A stretch of 64,000 nt of DNA. Origin: Acanthococcus lagerstroemiae (lineage: Eukaryota; Arthropoda; Insecta; Hemiptera; Eriococcidae). Positions 48,435-59,239 of the stretch are shown one piece after another. The notes beneath the pieces are model-generated. The model was not told the DNA's origin, ran no database searches, and saw nothing but the letters and a program-made list of their open reading frames with translations. The stretch's first letter is position 1, and each line of letters begins with the position of its first letter. Position numbers and translations under genes: made by a program. The stretch covers positions 31,193,266 through 31,257,265 of the forward strand of contig CM063114.1 in NCBI GenBank assembly GCA_031841125.1, read 5' to 3'.

Positions 48435-48931
48435 GAAAAGGTACCATAAGTCGACGTACTTGTTTTTGTGTTTTTGGTAGCATCTAATAGAGCACAAATG
48501 TACCTGCGTTAAAAAATTGACGTTTCTAGCTTGAATACAGACTGAAATAAAAGCAGCCGAAGCTTAAGGATGTAAAATCGTATTTTTGCGAAAATGCGTT
48601 TACAGTTGTGAAGCAGAAAAACACAGCGTTTACTGCGCCATTCCATCTCAAATTTTGGTACGGTATCTTGCAAATATGTACCAAAACATCCAGCAAAGGT
48701 CACATGTAGTCGATGCATAATAGAGGAATAAAACTTTAAAGATGACTGTCCGTATGAACAAGTGAAGAGTTGGTTTTGAAAAACTGGTAAGTCCGAAAAT
48801 AAGGTTCTGCAAGGTCATACAAGTGAAAATAATGGACTCATCGGTAACGCGATAATAAGTATTATGCGTATCTGCGGTGATAACGCGCGCACAAACGTAA
48901 ACAAGATCGATGCGACTTATGGTACCTTTTC
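48435..48931. repeat. Inverted-repeat-bounded segment next to exon B
   Basis: GAAAAGGTACCATAAGTCG at 48435-48453 is perfectly inverted at 48913-48931, and similarity continues inward for another 25 bp (CTTGTTT). It starts just 27 bp after the exon-B donor. A related GTATGGTACCTTT lies near 49115. It is probably a MITE; no target duplication could be established. Confidence 0.55.
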
Positions 48932-49699
48932 CGAACACCAGCCTGTGGATCGTAATTCGTTTGTAAACTTGAAGTATCACGTCTTAGATGACTACTTTCT
49001 GCTGTAAACTGTGGTTAGGTGTGTATTGAAGTAGTTTCCGTGGAAATCCGAAAAAGATATTTCCGATTTGAAAACACATTTTATGCTTTAGGGCAAAATT
49101 CACTTTTCCGGCGTATGGTACCTTTGTACCGAGCATTTTACAGATACTAACACAATATCTCCAAGGTATAGATGAAGCCAGCTGTAACTATGTAGTTGAT
49201 GTAAAAATGCGATTTCGTGGAACCCCCTGTATACGAAACCGCGAGCAAACATTTTCAATCTTTCATTATTAGCGATCGCATAAAGGAAATTTCATGCGTC
49301 GTTCATTAATAATCTAAAATCCGTGAATCCTTCAGGGTTCGTCCCGGCACTGTCAAAATGAAGGACGTTGAATGAGGAAAGATAAGGGATCAAACGGAAA
49401 GCAAACGTCTCGACAAAAGAATGCTAAGTGAACCCGCTACTCTACAGAAATATGAAACAAAATACCGGCAAGCGAAAGGGATAAGGAAAACAATTTATTA
49501 TTTCCCCCTTTATTCATACTGAGAGAATAGACATTAAATGCGACCGTCAATATTTAAAAGTTTTATAGTTGGCATGGTCATTCAGATAGAAAAAAGAGTT
49601 CAGATTTTTCAGTTATCGATTAAAATGGATTGCAAATTATCGCAAGTTCATAAAACAAAAGAAAAATAAAGGGAATTCTAATCTTGATCTAGTTTCTTA
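48932..49699. other. Intron B, unassigned
   Basis: AT-rich intronic DNA with no recognised element apart from the possible inverted-repeat relative near 49115. Confidence 0.4.
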
Positions 49700-52460
49700 G
49701 GTTTTAAAATGCTTGGATTTACCTATCGTGAATGATCTCGCAATGTCCGTGAATTTTTCTGAAGGACACGTAATTTCAAATTAGGTTCAATTTTCTATTT
49801 TAGGGAGTTGTAAGATTTTTTTTTAAATTCATTTGATAATATTTTCAGCACAACTACAATTTATCACGAATCTAACTGAGTTTCTGTGTTATAGTTGACT
49901 GAATACTCATGATACCAAATTTAGTTGAATTTCCAAATTCATTTTTTTTTTTTTTTTTTTTGTTTTTGTTTAAGGGGTATTTTTGAATCAACTCCTTCAT
50001 TGTATCAACTTTTTCGAATTGTGATATCTTCTTCTATGAATCAGATTGGAGGACTTCCAATTTCAAATTGGATTCAGTTTTCTATTTTATTGAATTTTGA
50101 GATTTTTTTCTAATTGTGTTTATTATTATTTTTTTCAACGTTACCACAATTTATCATCAATCTGGTTGAATTTTTGTGTTAGAGTTTGTCTGATATCGGA
50201 TTAGGTTAAATTTTCCATTTTATCAAATTTTTAGAATGTCCAAATTTTTAACATTTTTTCGAATTACTTTCTTTTTTAGCCCGCTGGTTGGCATAAACAA
50301 TTAGAACCACGTAGGTATACGTATAACACAACATTATTTATAATGTTTAAATCGCTCTCCTGAAAAAAAAAGTTTTTGTCACTTAGGTCAAGTGTGCATG
50401 AGAAACTCGACATATTCTATATATCTGACTGGAAAGCTCCTAATTTTAAATTCTGTCAAATTTCTCGAATTTTGGGATTTTTTTCAAAATTTTTCTGCAG
50501 TTTTTCACGAATTAGACTGAATTTTCGGTTTTGCATTAATTGACGTTTTCTGGTATCAAATTATATTCAATTTTATTAAATGTTTCAAATTCTTTTGAAC
50601 GCTTTTAATCATTTTTCCAAGTTGACTAAAATTTTCTTCAAATCTGGTTGAAAGCTCCTAATCATAAGTCAAATTCAGTTTTCAATGTTATCAGGTTTTT
50701 TTAAATTTTAAGATTTTTTTGAAACTCTTGTATTATTTTTGGAAGTATAGATTACCATCTTCCATGAACCTTGCTCAGATTTCGTATTCGAGTTGGTTGA
50801 AGTTTGGTAGAATATTCATGTTTGGAATTTTCTTCAAAATTGTTATATACACTCTTTGGTATTTTCCCCAAAGTGACTATAATTTTTCATAAATCTGGCT
50901 TAATTTTCGTATTTCAGTTGACTGAAGACTCTTAATGTCAAATTCAGTTCGATTTTCTATTTCGGCAAATGTTTCGAATTTTGGGATTTGAAAAATTTGT
51001 TCGGTTTTTTTTTTTAATGTGGCTACAATTTTTTGTAAATCTGACAGAATTTTCGTGTAAGGGTTGATTTCTGATACCGTATTAAGTAACATTTTCAATT
51101 TTATCGAAAATCATCAAATTTTGAGATTATTTACTTTATTACGGTTGGATAATTTTCCTAGCGACAATACAAACAACTTCCCATGAGTCTGGCGGAAAGA
51201 CTCCTCATTTTAAATTAAGTTCAATCTTCAGTTTTGTCAGATTTTTTTAGTTTGAAACTTTTTCAACGTTTTTTGATTAATTTTGCATTATGACTGCAAT
51301 TTGTCATTAATCTGGCTAAATTTTTGTGTTAGAGTTAGCTGAAGACTCCTAATATTAGATTAGGTTCAGTTTTCAATTTTGTTGCATATTTCGAATTTGG
51401 AGACTTCTTTTCAAATGTTTTTCCCAACTCTTGGATAAATTTCTACAATTTTTCTAGGAATCAGACTGAATTTTTGTGTCGATTAAAATTTTTTGATGTC
51501 AGTTGAATTTTAATTTTCTGAAATATTTCAAATTTTGAACTTTTTAAAAGCATTTTTGATCATTCTTACAATTGACTACAATTTCATATGAATACGGCTG
51601 AAGACTCCTAATTTTAAATTAGGTCCAATTAAATTTATCAAATTTTTCAAATTTTTTTTTTTTATTGACTGTGTTTTGATTAATTTTCCAAGTTGATTAT
51701 CATCTTTTATAAATCTAGCTGAGATTTCGTATTCGAGTTGGTTGAAAACTCTTCATATCGGACTAAGTTAGAAATCTACCATTTTGTTTTTCGAAAATGT
51801 CGGAATTTTGTTATCGTAAACCCGAGTCCTGGAATCCACCTTTTCGAGCATTACCTCAGAGACGTCAGGGAGGATGTTAGGGCTGTTTTAGCCTTCTTCT
51901 CTTCTGGCCTAAAAACCGACCTAGGTTGACATCTGGCAAGTTGTTATGTGGGCTCGAACCCGGGACCTCCGGATTCGGAGACCAACGCGGCGCTATCCAC
52001 TCGGCCAAGCATCCCCCCTCTCCCCGAGAGCAAATCAAAAAATAACTTTTCAATTTTCTTCCAATGTGACTACAATTTCCTATAAATCCTGCCGAATTTT
52101 TAAATGCAAACTAGCCGAAGGCTCGTTGTATTAAATTGAGTTCAATTTTCAGTTTTGTCGAATTCTTCGTATTTTTAATATTTTTTTATTGTAACTTTTT
52201 GACTATTTTTACAGAGTGCCGAGCATTTTCCATTGATGACTCAGTATACGTGCAGGAGTTTGTGTGATTCAAATTTAGTTCAATTTTTGATTTTTTGTAT
52301 TTTTTTTTAAATTCAGTTTTTATCAGTCGTAATTTTTCTAAAATGATTACCGTTTTTCTAATGAATCAGGCTGAATTTAAAAGAAACCGAGTCTGTTGCA
52401 GAGTCATGACATCGAATGTAGTTCAATTTTGCGAAAATTGTAGCAATCTTTAAAAAAATG
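49700..52460. repeat. Degenerate AT-rich tandem array (150-200 bp unit)
   Basis: The phrases GACTGAAGACTCCTAATTTT, AAATTAGGTTCAATTTTC, ATTTTGAGATTTTTTTC and CAATTTATCATAAATCTGGC, with TGAATTTTTGTGTTAGAGTT, recur in that order at irregular spacing of 150-200 bp. Clear occurrences are near 49880, 50170, 50520, 50785, 50900, 51050, 51325, 51475 and 51730, and weaker ones near 52100 and 52260. The array is old and is cut by a SINE-2 copy at 51808-52018. It lies in intron B. Confidence 0.75.
51808..52018 (-). mobile_element. SINE-2, copy 1 (reverse)
   Basis: On the minus strand the head has an A box TTGGCCGAGTGGATAGCG and a B box GGGTTCGAGCCC. Between them is TTGGTCTCCGAATCCGGAGG. The body has AACTTGCCAGATGTCAACCT, CTAAAACAGCCCTAACATCC and TGCTCGAAAAGGTGGATTCC. 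The other copies are at 55952-56163 and 57169-57386. It interrupts the AT-rich array. Confidence 0.85.
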
Positions 52461-53236
52461 ATTAAAGAGTAATGATGAGAATATAAACAAGAAAAGTTCT
52501 CAAAATTCGAAAATTTTACAGAATTGAAAATTGGATTTCTGATCACGAATCAGCGTTAAAAGAAAGATTATTTTAAATGCCCGAATAGTAAAACTTATTC
52601 TTAAAAATGTGATTGTATGAACGATTCTAAAATAAGTATCCGCTCGAAATAATAAATAACATCGAAAAATAAATGTCTTAAATGACAAATTTTTATAAAA
52701 ATACTAAAATTTTGACCATTTTCTATTTTCTGAAAACATTTAATATGACTTATCCGGTGTAAATTGAAAAGGAGAGGATGAATGGCTCCTATATGGTCCC
52801 TAACAGCAGAATTTCCCAATTTGAATAGCTGGCTGAAGAGAAAATATATTCGCGCCAAATGAGTGTCGAGCACGAATCTGGAATCAGAGTAAAAATTACG
52901 ACCAGAAAATTCAAATTGACTTATCAACAGAACAAATCGCCTGAAAAATGGAGATCAATTTACCGATAATAGATTTTTTGCTACGCTCGAACTTTGAACA
53001 TTTCTCAAAAGTTTGGTTTTTATCCTAGAACAATTTTCTTTTTTTCAAAATGTACAAAATTTTATCCCCTATAAAATGGAATAATCTCGGGCTGTATTCC
53101 GATACATTAAAGTGCACTTCTGCAATTTCGAGATGAAGGCCAAATTCTTATGTAAATCTCAGTTAAATTTCAAGAAATTTGCGACACAGGTTAATATTAT
53201 CACAATTTACATACCTCATTACAGGCCCCTCAGCAC
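52461..53236. other. Intron B, unassigned
   Basis: AT-rich, with no recognised element. Minus-strand frames at 52358-52927 are low-complexity F/I-rich translations of AT-rich DNA. Confidence 0.35.
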
Positions 53237-53345
53237 TGATGCGATGCCCGGAAGGATAGTTTCCGGTGTGTGGGGGGTGTCTCAGAGGCCACTTTGGCAC
53301 GCATGCATCGCCATACGGCCCACCACACCATACCTCATAGGGAAC
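53237..53345 (-). repeat. Dispersed repeat family R-A, copy 3 (reverse)
   Basis: This copy has GATGCCCGGAAGGATAGTTT, GGGGTGTCTCAGAGGCCACT and GCACGCATGCATCGCCATAC, matching the inverse of 3763-3860 and the same strand as 13870-13960. Confidence 0.6.
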
Positions 53346-53439
53346 AAATTCACAGGGGAGCCCACCTAACCTCTCAAAATGTGCAAACTAACGAACACCC
53401 GAATACATATGTACAAGGCTAATACATAATACATACAAG

Positions 53440-54100
53440 GTGTTCCACGAATTGCCCCCTTTTTTTCTTAATTGCGAATGCTGATCTTCGCGGGACGAAA
53501 CTGGATTCTTAATTAAGAAGGTCCAGTTTCTGTTCTATTGAGAAATTTTCCCTTTCTTGAAAGGGGGGCTAAAACGTACTACCAATCGTGGAATCCTAAA
53601 TTAATAAAAAGATGCTGAACAAAATATTGAAATATAGGTTTCTTGGATCGCTGATTTCAAATATCGCATCAGATTTTTGATTTTTTGATCCGGCCCCGAT
53701 GTTGGCCCAGGAGTCCAAATCTCTGACCCAAAAATAGTCGAATTAATTTCGTTTGAGAAATGTATTAAGTCATAAATATTTTTTTTCTTGAGGGGGGGGG
53801 GGGTTGTTACTGATTTCAAATATGGCATTCGCCAATTCGGAATTCAACATTCTTCTGGCAATTAAAAATCTGACCAACGATGCAAATGTGGCTCTTTCAT
53901 TTTTTAGATGTGGTGACCAATTGTACTTGGCAAATGTTTAGGTAAGGTGGAAAAGCCGTAGACGATATGTCGACCAGTTCAAATTCGCTCACATAAACAT
54001 ACAGGTTTTTCCACGAATCTATTCCTCTCCCCTTTTTTTATCGCAAAGGCAGGTCTCTTCTCAGAACAGAAATGAATCTGTAAGAAAAACAACGAAAAAC
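53440..54100. repeat. Dispersed units related to the 0.85-3.2 kb repeat
   Basis: Near 53640-53720 the sequence reads TTGGATCGCTGATTTCAAAT and then GATTTTTGATTTTTTGATCC and GTTGGCCCAGGAGTCC, matching 2780-2850. A second unit starts near 53810. Two TTCCACGAAT...CCCCTTTTTT-type blocks at about 53450 and 54010 are also related to each other. Confidence 0.5.
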
Positions 54101-54139
54101 CCAAACATTACAAAATCAGAAACTAAAGACGATAATGTA

Positions 54140-55270
54140 CATTCCTTAGTCTCTCGACTAATAGGTTGTGTCTCTCTGCCTTTCATTTCTCTCTTGTGTG
54201 CTAATATTTTCATTTTTGGAAAGAATTTACACTTTGGATCCTTTATTATCTGCTCTTCATAGCTTATTCTTGCCCTCCTTTCCAGTAATTTCTCTTAACC
54301 ATTCCCTTTAGCAATAATAACATCCCTGAATGTTTTATATGATTTATCATTTTAACTCTTCTCTTTGAATGTACATCCCAAATTTCTCTTTACCTTCCTA
54401 TGTGCCTCAATACTTCTTCGTTCCTGATCTTTTCTATCCATATTCTCCGATAACACTGTATTTCAGAAGCTTCTATCCTTTTTCGTCCTTGTATTTTTGT
54501 GTTTCCATTGTCCAGGTCTCACATCTATACAATGCTGCATTCCAAATATACGTTCGAAGAAATCCCAGTCTTACTTCCAAATCTAGATTTGCCCTTAACA
54601 TGTCTGAGGGAAAAGAAACTCTCTGTTCTATTCTACTCTTTATTTCTGTTTTACTTTTTCCATCTTGCTTCATCAGACTACCTGAATATTTAAATTCATT
54701 TACCTCCTTTATTTTTTCACCTCTTGTTTCCATATTTATTGGATTTTGTTCCCATTTACTAACTACCATAATTTTGTTTTATTATTATTCATCTTCATTT
54801 TATAATTTATTTTCAATTTTTCATCCAACTTTTTCAATACTTTCTTTAGTTCTTCTTTACTTTCTTCAGTTATTGCAATGTCATCTGCAACCCTCATCAT
54901 TCTAACCTTCTCCCCTTGCATTTACACCCCTGATTTATTTTCATTCAGTTCTTCGACTACGTTTTTTTATAAATGGGCAACAAACAGCAACCATGTCTCA
55001 CTCTTTTTTGAATTGTAGCGTCTCCTGCTTCATCCTGTATTTTTATTTGAGCCCTATAATTCTTACATTATTTCCATATTACTCTTCTTTCTTTATACTT
55101 GACTCCTATTTCCTTTAATATTTGAAATATTTTTGATTAACGTCATCAAAAGCTTTTTCTAAATCTACCAATGCTACCCTTTTTAATAGTCTTTTCCCGA
55201 ATGAAAGTCTCCCATGTAAATTTTTAATTCCTTTACCTTTTCTGAATCCCAACTATTTTATTTTGTATTC
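54140..55270 (-). pseudogene. RTE-like LINE remnant (reverse)
   Basis: Minus-strand translation in shifting frames gives VALVDLEKAFDDVN near 55165, VKYKERRVIWK and NYRAQIKIQDEAGDATIQKR near 55010-55110, MRVADDIAITEE near 54880 (the catalytic ADD is kept), and KIKEVNEFKYSGSLMKQDGK with ALYRCETWTM at 54490-54700. Order and content fit the palm and thumb of a non-LTR reverse transcriptase. Several frame breaks and stops make it dead. The endonuclease and the 5' half are missing. The family differs from the two RTE-like copies at 59-63.7 kb. Confidence 0.8.
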
Positions 55271-55639
55271 CAGTACACAGGATATTAAAAAAAACGCATT
55301 GAGCGCCTGCTATGAAGAGAACGCAACTCATCAGACAATCAACGAAAGCCGTATTTACGGGGAATTGAGTATGCAATTTCATATGCATACAATTTATGAT
55401 GAACAAATATTGTAATCTCGTCATCTTGTTTCTGAACGCGAAGTGGTTTCGACGTGGAGTGAACGAGGAATTTCAAATGAAAGAATCTGGTTTCTTTGAG
55501 GTTAAAAAACTTTTCTTCCTCTCTCTCTCTCAAAAAACGGGGTCTACTTTTCTAGCCCTTCAGGTTTTGAATTACACCATCAAAACATACCTTAGTTGTT
55601 TGTATTTCATCTGTACGGGTTTGAGTCGTATATCCCTTC
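55271..55639. other. Intron B, unassigned
   Basis: Two opposed short frames at 55339-55731, not protein-like. No element recognised. Confidence 0.35.
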
Positions 55640-55951
55640 GTGTGTACAATACCTCATCTCATCTACAGTTAGGTCAATCCGGGGGCTGGGGAAACGGGAG
55701 CCCCGTAGGTGGAATTTTGATCCCGTACTAGTGGCATTCGTTTGTACTTTTATATACGTTTGTACAACCTGTACCCCTGTCTGTACCCCAATCCCTGATC
55801 ATTTATAGCTGAGAGCAAATCCATGAGACTGGAGAAACGAGAGCCTCCGCCCCATAACTGGTATTTTGACCGTGACTAGTGACATTCGTTTGTACGCTGT
55901 ACACGTCTGCACAGCATATTCCGTCGTTTGTACAAAAGACCCCGAACAGTC

Positions 55952-56163
55952 TTGTCTAATTTTGCTCTCAACCCAAACCCTGGAATCCGCCCTTTCGCGC
56001 ATTACCTCAGAAACGTCGGGGAGACTGTTAGGGCTGTCGTAGCTCTCACTTTTTGCCGAAAAACCGGCCTAGGTCGAAATGTAGCGAGCCGCTACGTGGG
56101 ATCGAACCCGGAACCTCCGGATTCTGAGACCAGCTCGCTATCCACTCAGCCAACCAGACTCCT
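55952..56163 (-). mobile_element. SINE-2, copy 2 (reverse)
   Basis: On the minus strand the A box GGCTGAGTGGATAGCGAG and B box GGTTCGATCCC flank CTGGTCTCAGAATCCGGAGG. The body with ACGACAGCCCTAACAGTCTC and GCGAAAGGGCGGATTCCAGG matches copies 1 and 3. Confidence 0.85.
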
Positions 56164-56332
56164 GGACCTCCGCGTACAGTAATCGCAAGGGAATACTACG
56201 AGAGCTGTGGAAATGCGGCCCCCGAAGTTTGATTTGGATCTCAGTGTTACTCGTTCGTACATCGCTTGTACATGTTTGTACTGCTCATTGTTTGTATATT
56301 AACCCCCTGTATAGTAGTCACGGGGAAGGGTA

Positions 56333-56564
56333 CAGTGGCGTAGCCAGGATTTTTTCAAGAGGGGGATTAGCAAAATTTTAGACTGGGGAGAGGGCTACAC
56401 CTGATATGAACTGTATGTTTTTACATTGTCGTATCAGTATGTTGTGCTTTTCAACTTCAATTATGTATCTGAATTTAAATTTCATTTCGCGCATTCAAGC
56501 ATATAAAAAATTCTCATCTCAAGTGGGAATTCCTCCCCTAATCCCCCCTTTGGCTACGCTACTG
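56333..56564. mobile_element. hAT MITE, 232 bp, with 8-bp target duplication
   Basis: It starts CAGTGGCGTAGCCAGG and ends TTGGCTACGCTACTG, an inverse with one mismatch in 14 at the outer ends. G-runs and C-runs just inside the ends are also inverted. The identical 8-mer GAAGGGTA lies at 56325-56332 and 56565-56572. The size, ends and 8-bp duplication all fit a non-autonomous hAT. It interrupts the tandem array at 55.6-56.7 kb. A GGGCGTAGCCAAGTGGGG scar inside the foldback near 22610 has similar ends. Confidence 0.9.
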
Positions 56565-57168
56565 GAAGGGTAGTCCTGCCCCCTCTTGAAATAAGAATTT
56601 TCATTTCGGACGAGTTTCGATCATTTGGACCTCGTTTGTACCCGTTTATACATCATATAGCCTTAAATATGACCCAGAGTCAATCCAAGGGCTTTGGAAA
56701 TGCACCCCCTTCCACATTGGCGCACTGGAATTCTCCTTTTTCCTGCCAATCAGACTAGCACCATGTGGCAGTTGAGTGACTACTGCTTGGAGAACTAGCC
56801 TTTGTGGCGAACATCCTGTGCTTCACGCGGCAATGAAACATTACAGTTAGAAGTTTTTAACTATATTCCCCGGATCTAGCACCAATTTTTCAGCTCATTT
56901 TGATAAAATGATTCGCCAATTGATGCAAAAGAGTCGTGCAAATTTCATTTTGGGCCACTGTGTGGATTGAAATATTGGAGTTAGAATTTTTCAACTACGT
57001 TTCCTGGATTCAGCGTCTGCTTTTTAGTAGATTCCGATGTACAAATAAATAATTTTGTTCGCTTAGAATCCCGAAATCGACAACTGTGGTCTGCTACCCA
57101 ATATTCGAAAATTCTTAAATTAAGGACCTTCCTAATAAATAAAATATGTAGTGATATTGATTCTTATT

Positions 57169-57386
57169 CAGGGGTCTTGTTGGCTGAGTGTATAGCGCGT
57201 TGGTCTCGGAATCCGGAGGTCCCAGGTTCGAGCCCAGGTAGCAACTCGCCAGATTTCGACCTAGGCCAATTTTTCGGTCTGAAGGGAAGAGGGCTAAGAC
57301 AGCCCTAACAGCCTCCCCGATATCTATGAAGTAATACTCGAAAGGGCGGGTTCTAGGGCTCAGGTTGAGAGCAAATTAGAAAAAAA
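57169..57386 (+). mobile_element. SINE-2, copy 3, with 16-bp target duplication
   Basis: The + strand head has an A box TTGGCTGAGTGTATAGCG and a B box AGGTTCGAGCCC. The body runs through CTAAGACAGCCCTAACAGCC and ACTCGAAAGGGCGGGTTC. The tail is A-rich (57379-57386). GATATTGATTCTTATT at 57153-57168 and GATATTGCTTCTTATT at 57387-57402 differ at one base and are a convincing SINE target duplication. Confidence 0.88.
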
Positions 57387-57402
57387 GATATTGCTTCTTA
57401 TT

Positions 57403-57628
57403 ATCTTCCCCTCTCGGAGAAATTTAAACTTCAAAATAAGAGAGAATCTGAATTAACAGGGGAAAGGGTGTTTCTTTCAAGGGTTGGTCCTTGGATCCAT
57501 CTTCCCCAAATCCGGTTCTGATCTTGATTTGCCTTACAATTTCGCTACGAATTATCCGCGTCGATCATTCGAACTGCATTTAGTGTTCGAGTCAAAACTA
57601 ATTAATATTCGTTGCGTTCTCCTTGCAG
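57403..57628. other. Intron B, right end, with exon-C acceptor
   Basis: A pyrimidine-rich tract, CGTTCTCCTTGCAG, ends at 57628 directly before exon C. Confidence 0.6.
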
Positions 57629-57886
57629 TTCTTTCCCGCGAATTGCAGCCGCCGAAAGAAGGCAACAGCACCATTCATTACGGCTCAGATAATGTTTTCG
57701 AAATCGAAGAGCGAACCGACCCTTCGGAGCTGTTAAGCCATAATTACACAGACTGCTGTTACGCGTTCAACGTGTCTACAAAGTGTCTGGGATTTTGTAC
57801 AATACAAAATATACTCGAAGGGAATACCGGACAAGACCCGGAACAATGCGAAGCTGATTTTCCCTCCATTGTGCGCTGCATGGCCG
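57629..57886 (+). CDS. Ig/DB cell-surface protein, internal exon C (DB-module start)
   Basis: A 258-bp exon between acceptor CTCCTTGCAG and donor GCCG|GTAAGT, in phase 1 at both ends, joining exon B in frame. The residues run VLSRELQPPKEGNSTIHYGS, then an acidic linker, then NYTDCCYAFNVSTKCLGFCT, and finally GQDPEQCEADFPSIVRCMAG. The cysteine spacing (CC-x8-C-x3-C, then C-x9-C) and the DFPSIVRC block are those of the front part of a DB module, a disulphide-rich extracellular domain described mostly in nematode proteins. The rest of the module must lie on a later exon outside the part I could recognise. NST, NYT and NVS are possible glycosylation sites. The frame upstream of 57629 is intron. 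The protein is probably a secreted or membrane-anchored neuronal or epidermal surface protein, but that role is inference. Confidence 0.85.
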
Positions 57887-59239
57887 GTAAGTTAGTTATA
57901 CTGCCTCTAAATATTGTGTATAATTTTCGAGCACCTGTACACTCCGTATTTAATGGAGCCTTACAGGGGAAGGAGAAAAGCGTTGGCAAAGGAAACGGCC
58001 TCTTTTCGAATAAGACCACGTTTTTCGAAAATTGCCTGAATTATCATTCGCAGGCGAGCACTGTAATTATCGCCGACGATAATTAAAATAAGCCGCCTGG
58101 TTTTCCGCCCGGAAGACGATCCTCTGTAATTCCGTCGATTACTAATATCGATTCAATTAGCTGTCGATGAACTTAATCGAGATATCGCGTTTTTTGTTGG
58201 CGAATGCGCGAAGACGTGTGTTTCGTTGGGTACCACGGGTAACCATTGTTTTTCGCGAGCAGCCTTTGGAAATCTCGTGTTATTTGATCGAACTGGAATC
58301 CTGATGCCAAACGGGAGAGAAGAATTAATGCAGTACAACGTAGGTCGCGGTTCGAAGCTGCTCGATGATTTTCGAGCGGCATTAAAAGCACTTTGTGAAC
58401 TTCAAAGGTCTTAGGAGAAGGACTTTTGGCCGTAGATTTATACCAATCGAAAACTGGCAATCGAATAGGAAGAATTTTGGAAAATATGCCAAACGGCGTT
58501 TGATGTATGAATTTTCCGACAGGCTCTTTTAGGGGGCGTAATGTTTTATGGAGTGTATGGCGATGTAACCTAATCAAAAATGATGCACAGGACGGCTCCA
58601 ATATTCAAACCCTTTCAGTGTAAAGTATGTAGTTTCTCATAACAGGTGCATGAAAAGCTGTATTTTTCGCTCGCGAAATGGTGCGTAAAATAGCTTATTT
58701 CGGTACAGTTTTGAGAAACAGTGCGTGAAGTTCAAAACAGTGCGTAAAGTACCAGAGGCATATGAAATGAATCATTTCGGCACACTCACATTAACACACA
58801 CTCAGCATTCTGTATTCGTGAATCATTTTACACTAGCATGATAAGTCTTGGAAAATTTGAAGTGCAATCCTTTGGTACTTACTTCTGGTTTTAGGTTAGG
58901 TACTTTTCTAGAACTAGTTCATTACCACTCCGAATGTAAACTCTTCTTATTATTCTTGATCTTCTTAATCAAGGGTCACGTAACCACATAAGGTTCTACT
59001 TATACAGGATTATTCAGTTTATCGCGCAACATAGGGGAACGCCGAATGTTGCGTGGTGATATGAATAAGCCACAGTGGCCAGGGGCGGATGGGCGCTAAA
59101 TTATTACTGGGCATTTGGAGTGGTGCGGCGCCGTAAGAGTTTTGTCTGCCTCCCCCCCCCCCCAATACACACATATAAATTAAATTGACTTTTTAATAAA
59201 ATGTATTTATAACTGAGAACACCAAGAAAAATGTTTAAA
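57887..59239. other. Intron C, unassigned
   Basis: No further exon found. From 58040 to 58600 the DNA is unique and CG-containing. A CAGGGGCGGATGGGCGC motif near 59080, followed by a C-run at 59151-59163, may be a hAT end, but its partner is not visible. Confidence 0.4.

Larger units (their letters stand above)
55640..56720. repeat. ~150-bp tandem repeat interrupted by SINE-2 and a hAT MITE
   Basis: Units start with GTCAATCCGGGGGCTGGGGA-type sequence (about 55672, 55811, 56180 and 56690) and continue through GGTGGAATTTTGATC, GTGGCATTCGTTTGTAC and TGTACCCC motifs. At least four units can be followed. One is opened by the SINE-2 copy at 55952-56163 and another by the hAT MITE at 56333-56564. 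Confidence 0.7.

Noticed and set aside
54369..54905. A 178-codon plus-strand frame
   Set aside because: It is the antisense of a LINE reverse-transcriptase remnant.
57484..58086. A 200-codon frame around exon C taken as a complete gene
   Set aside because: Only 57629-57886 is supported. Strong acceptor and donor sites bound it, and the residues outside lose the cysteine-rich pattern.
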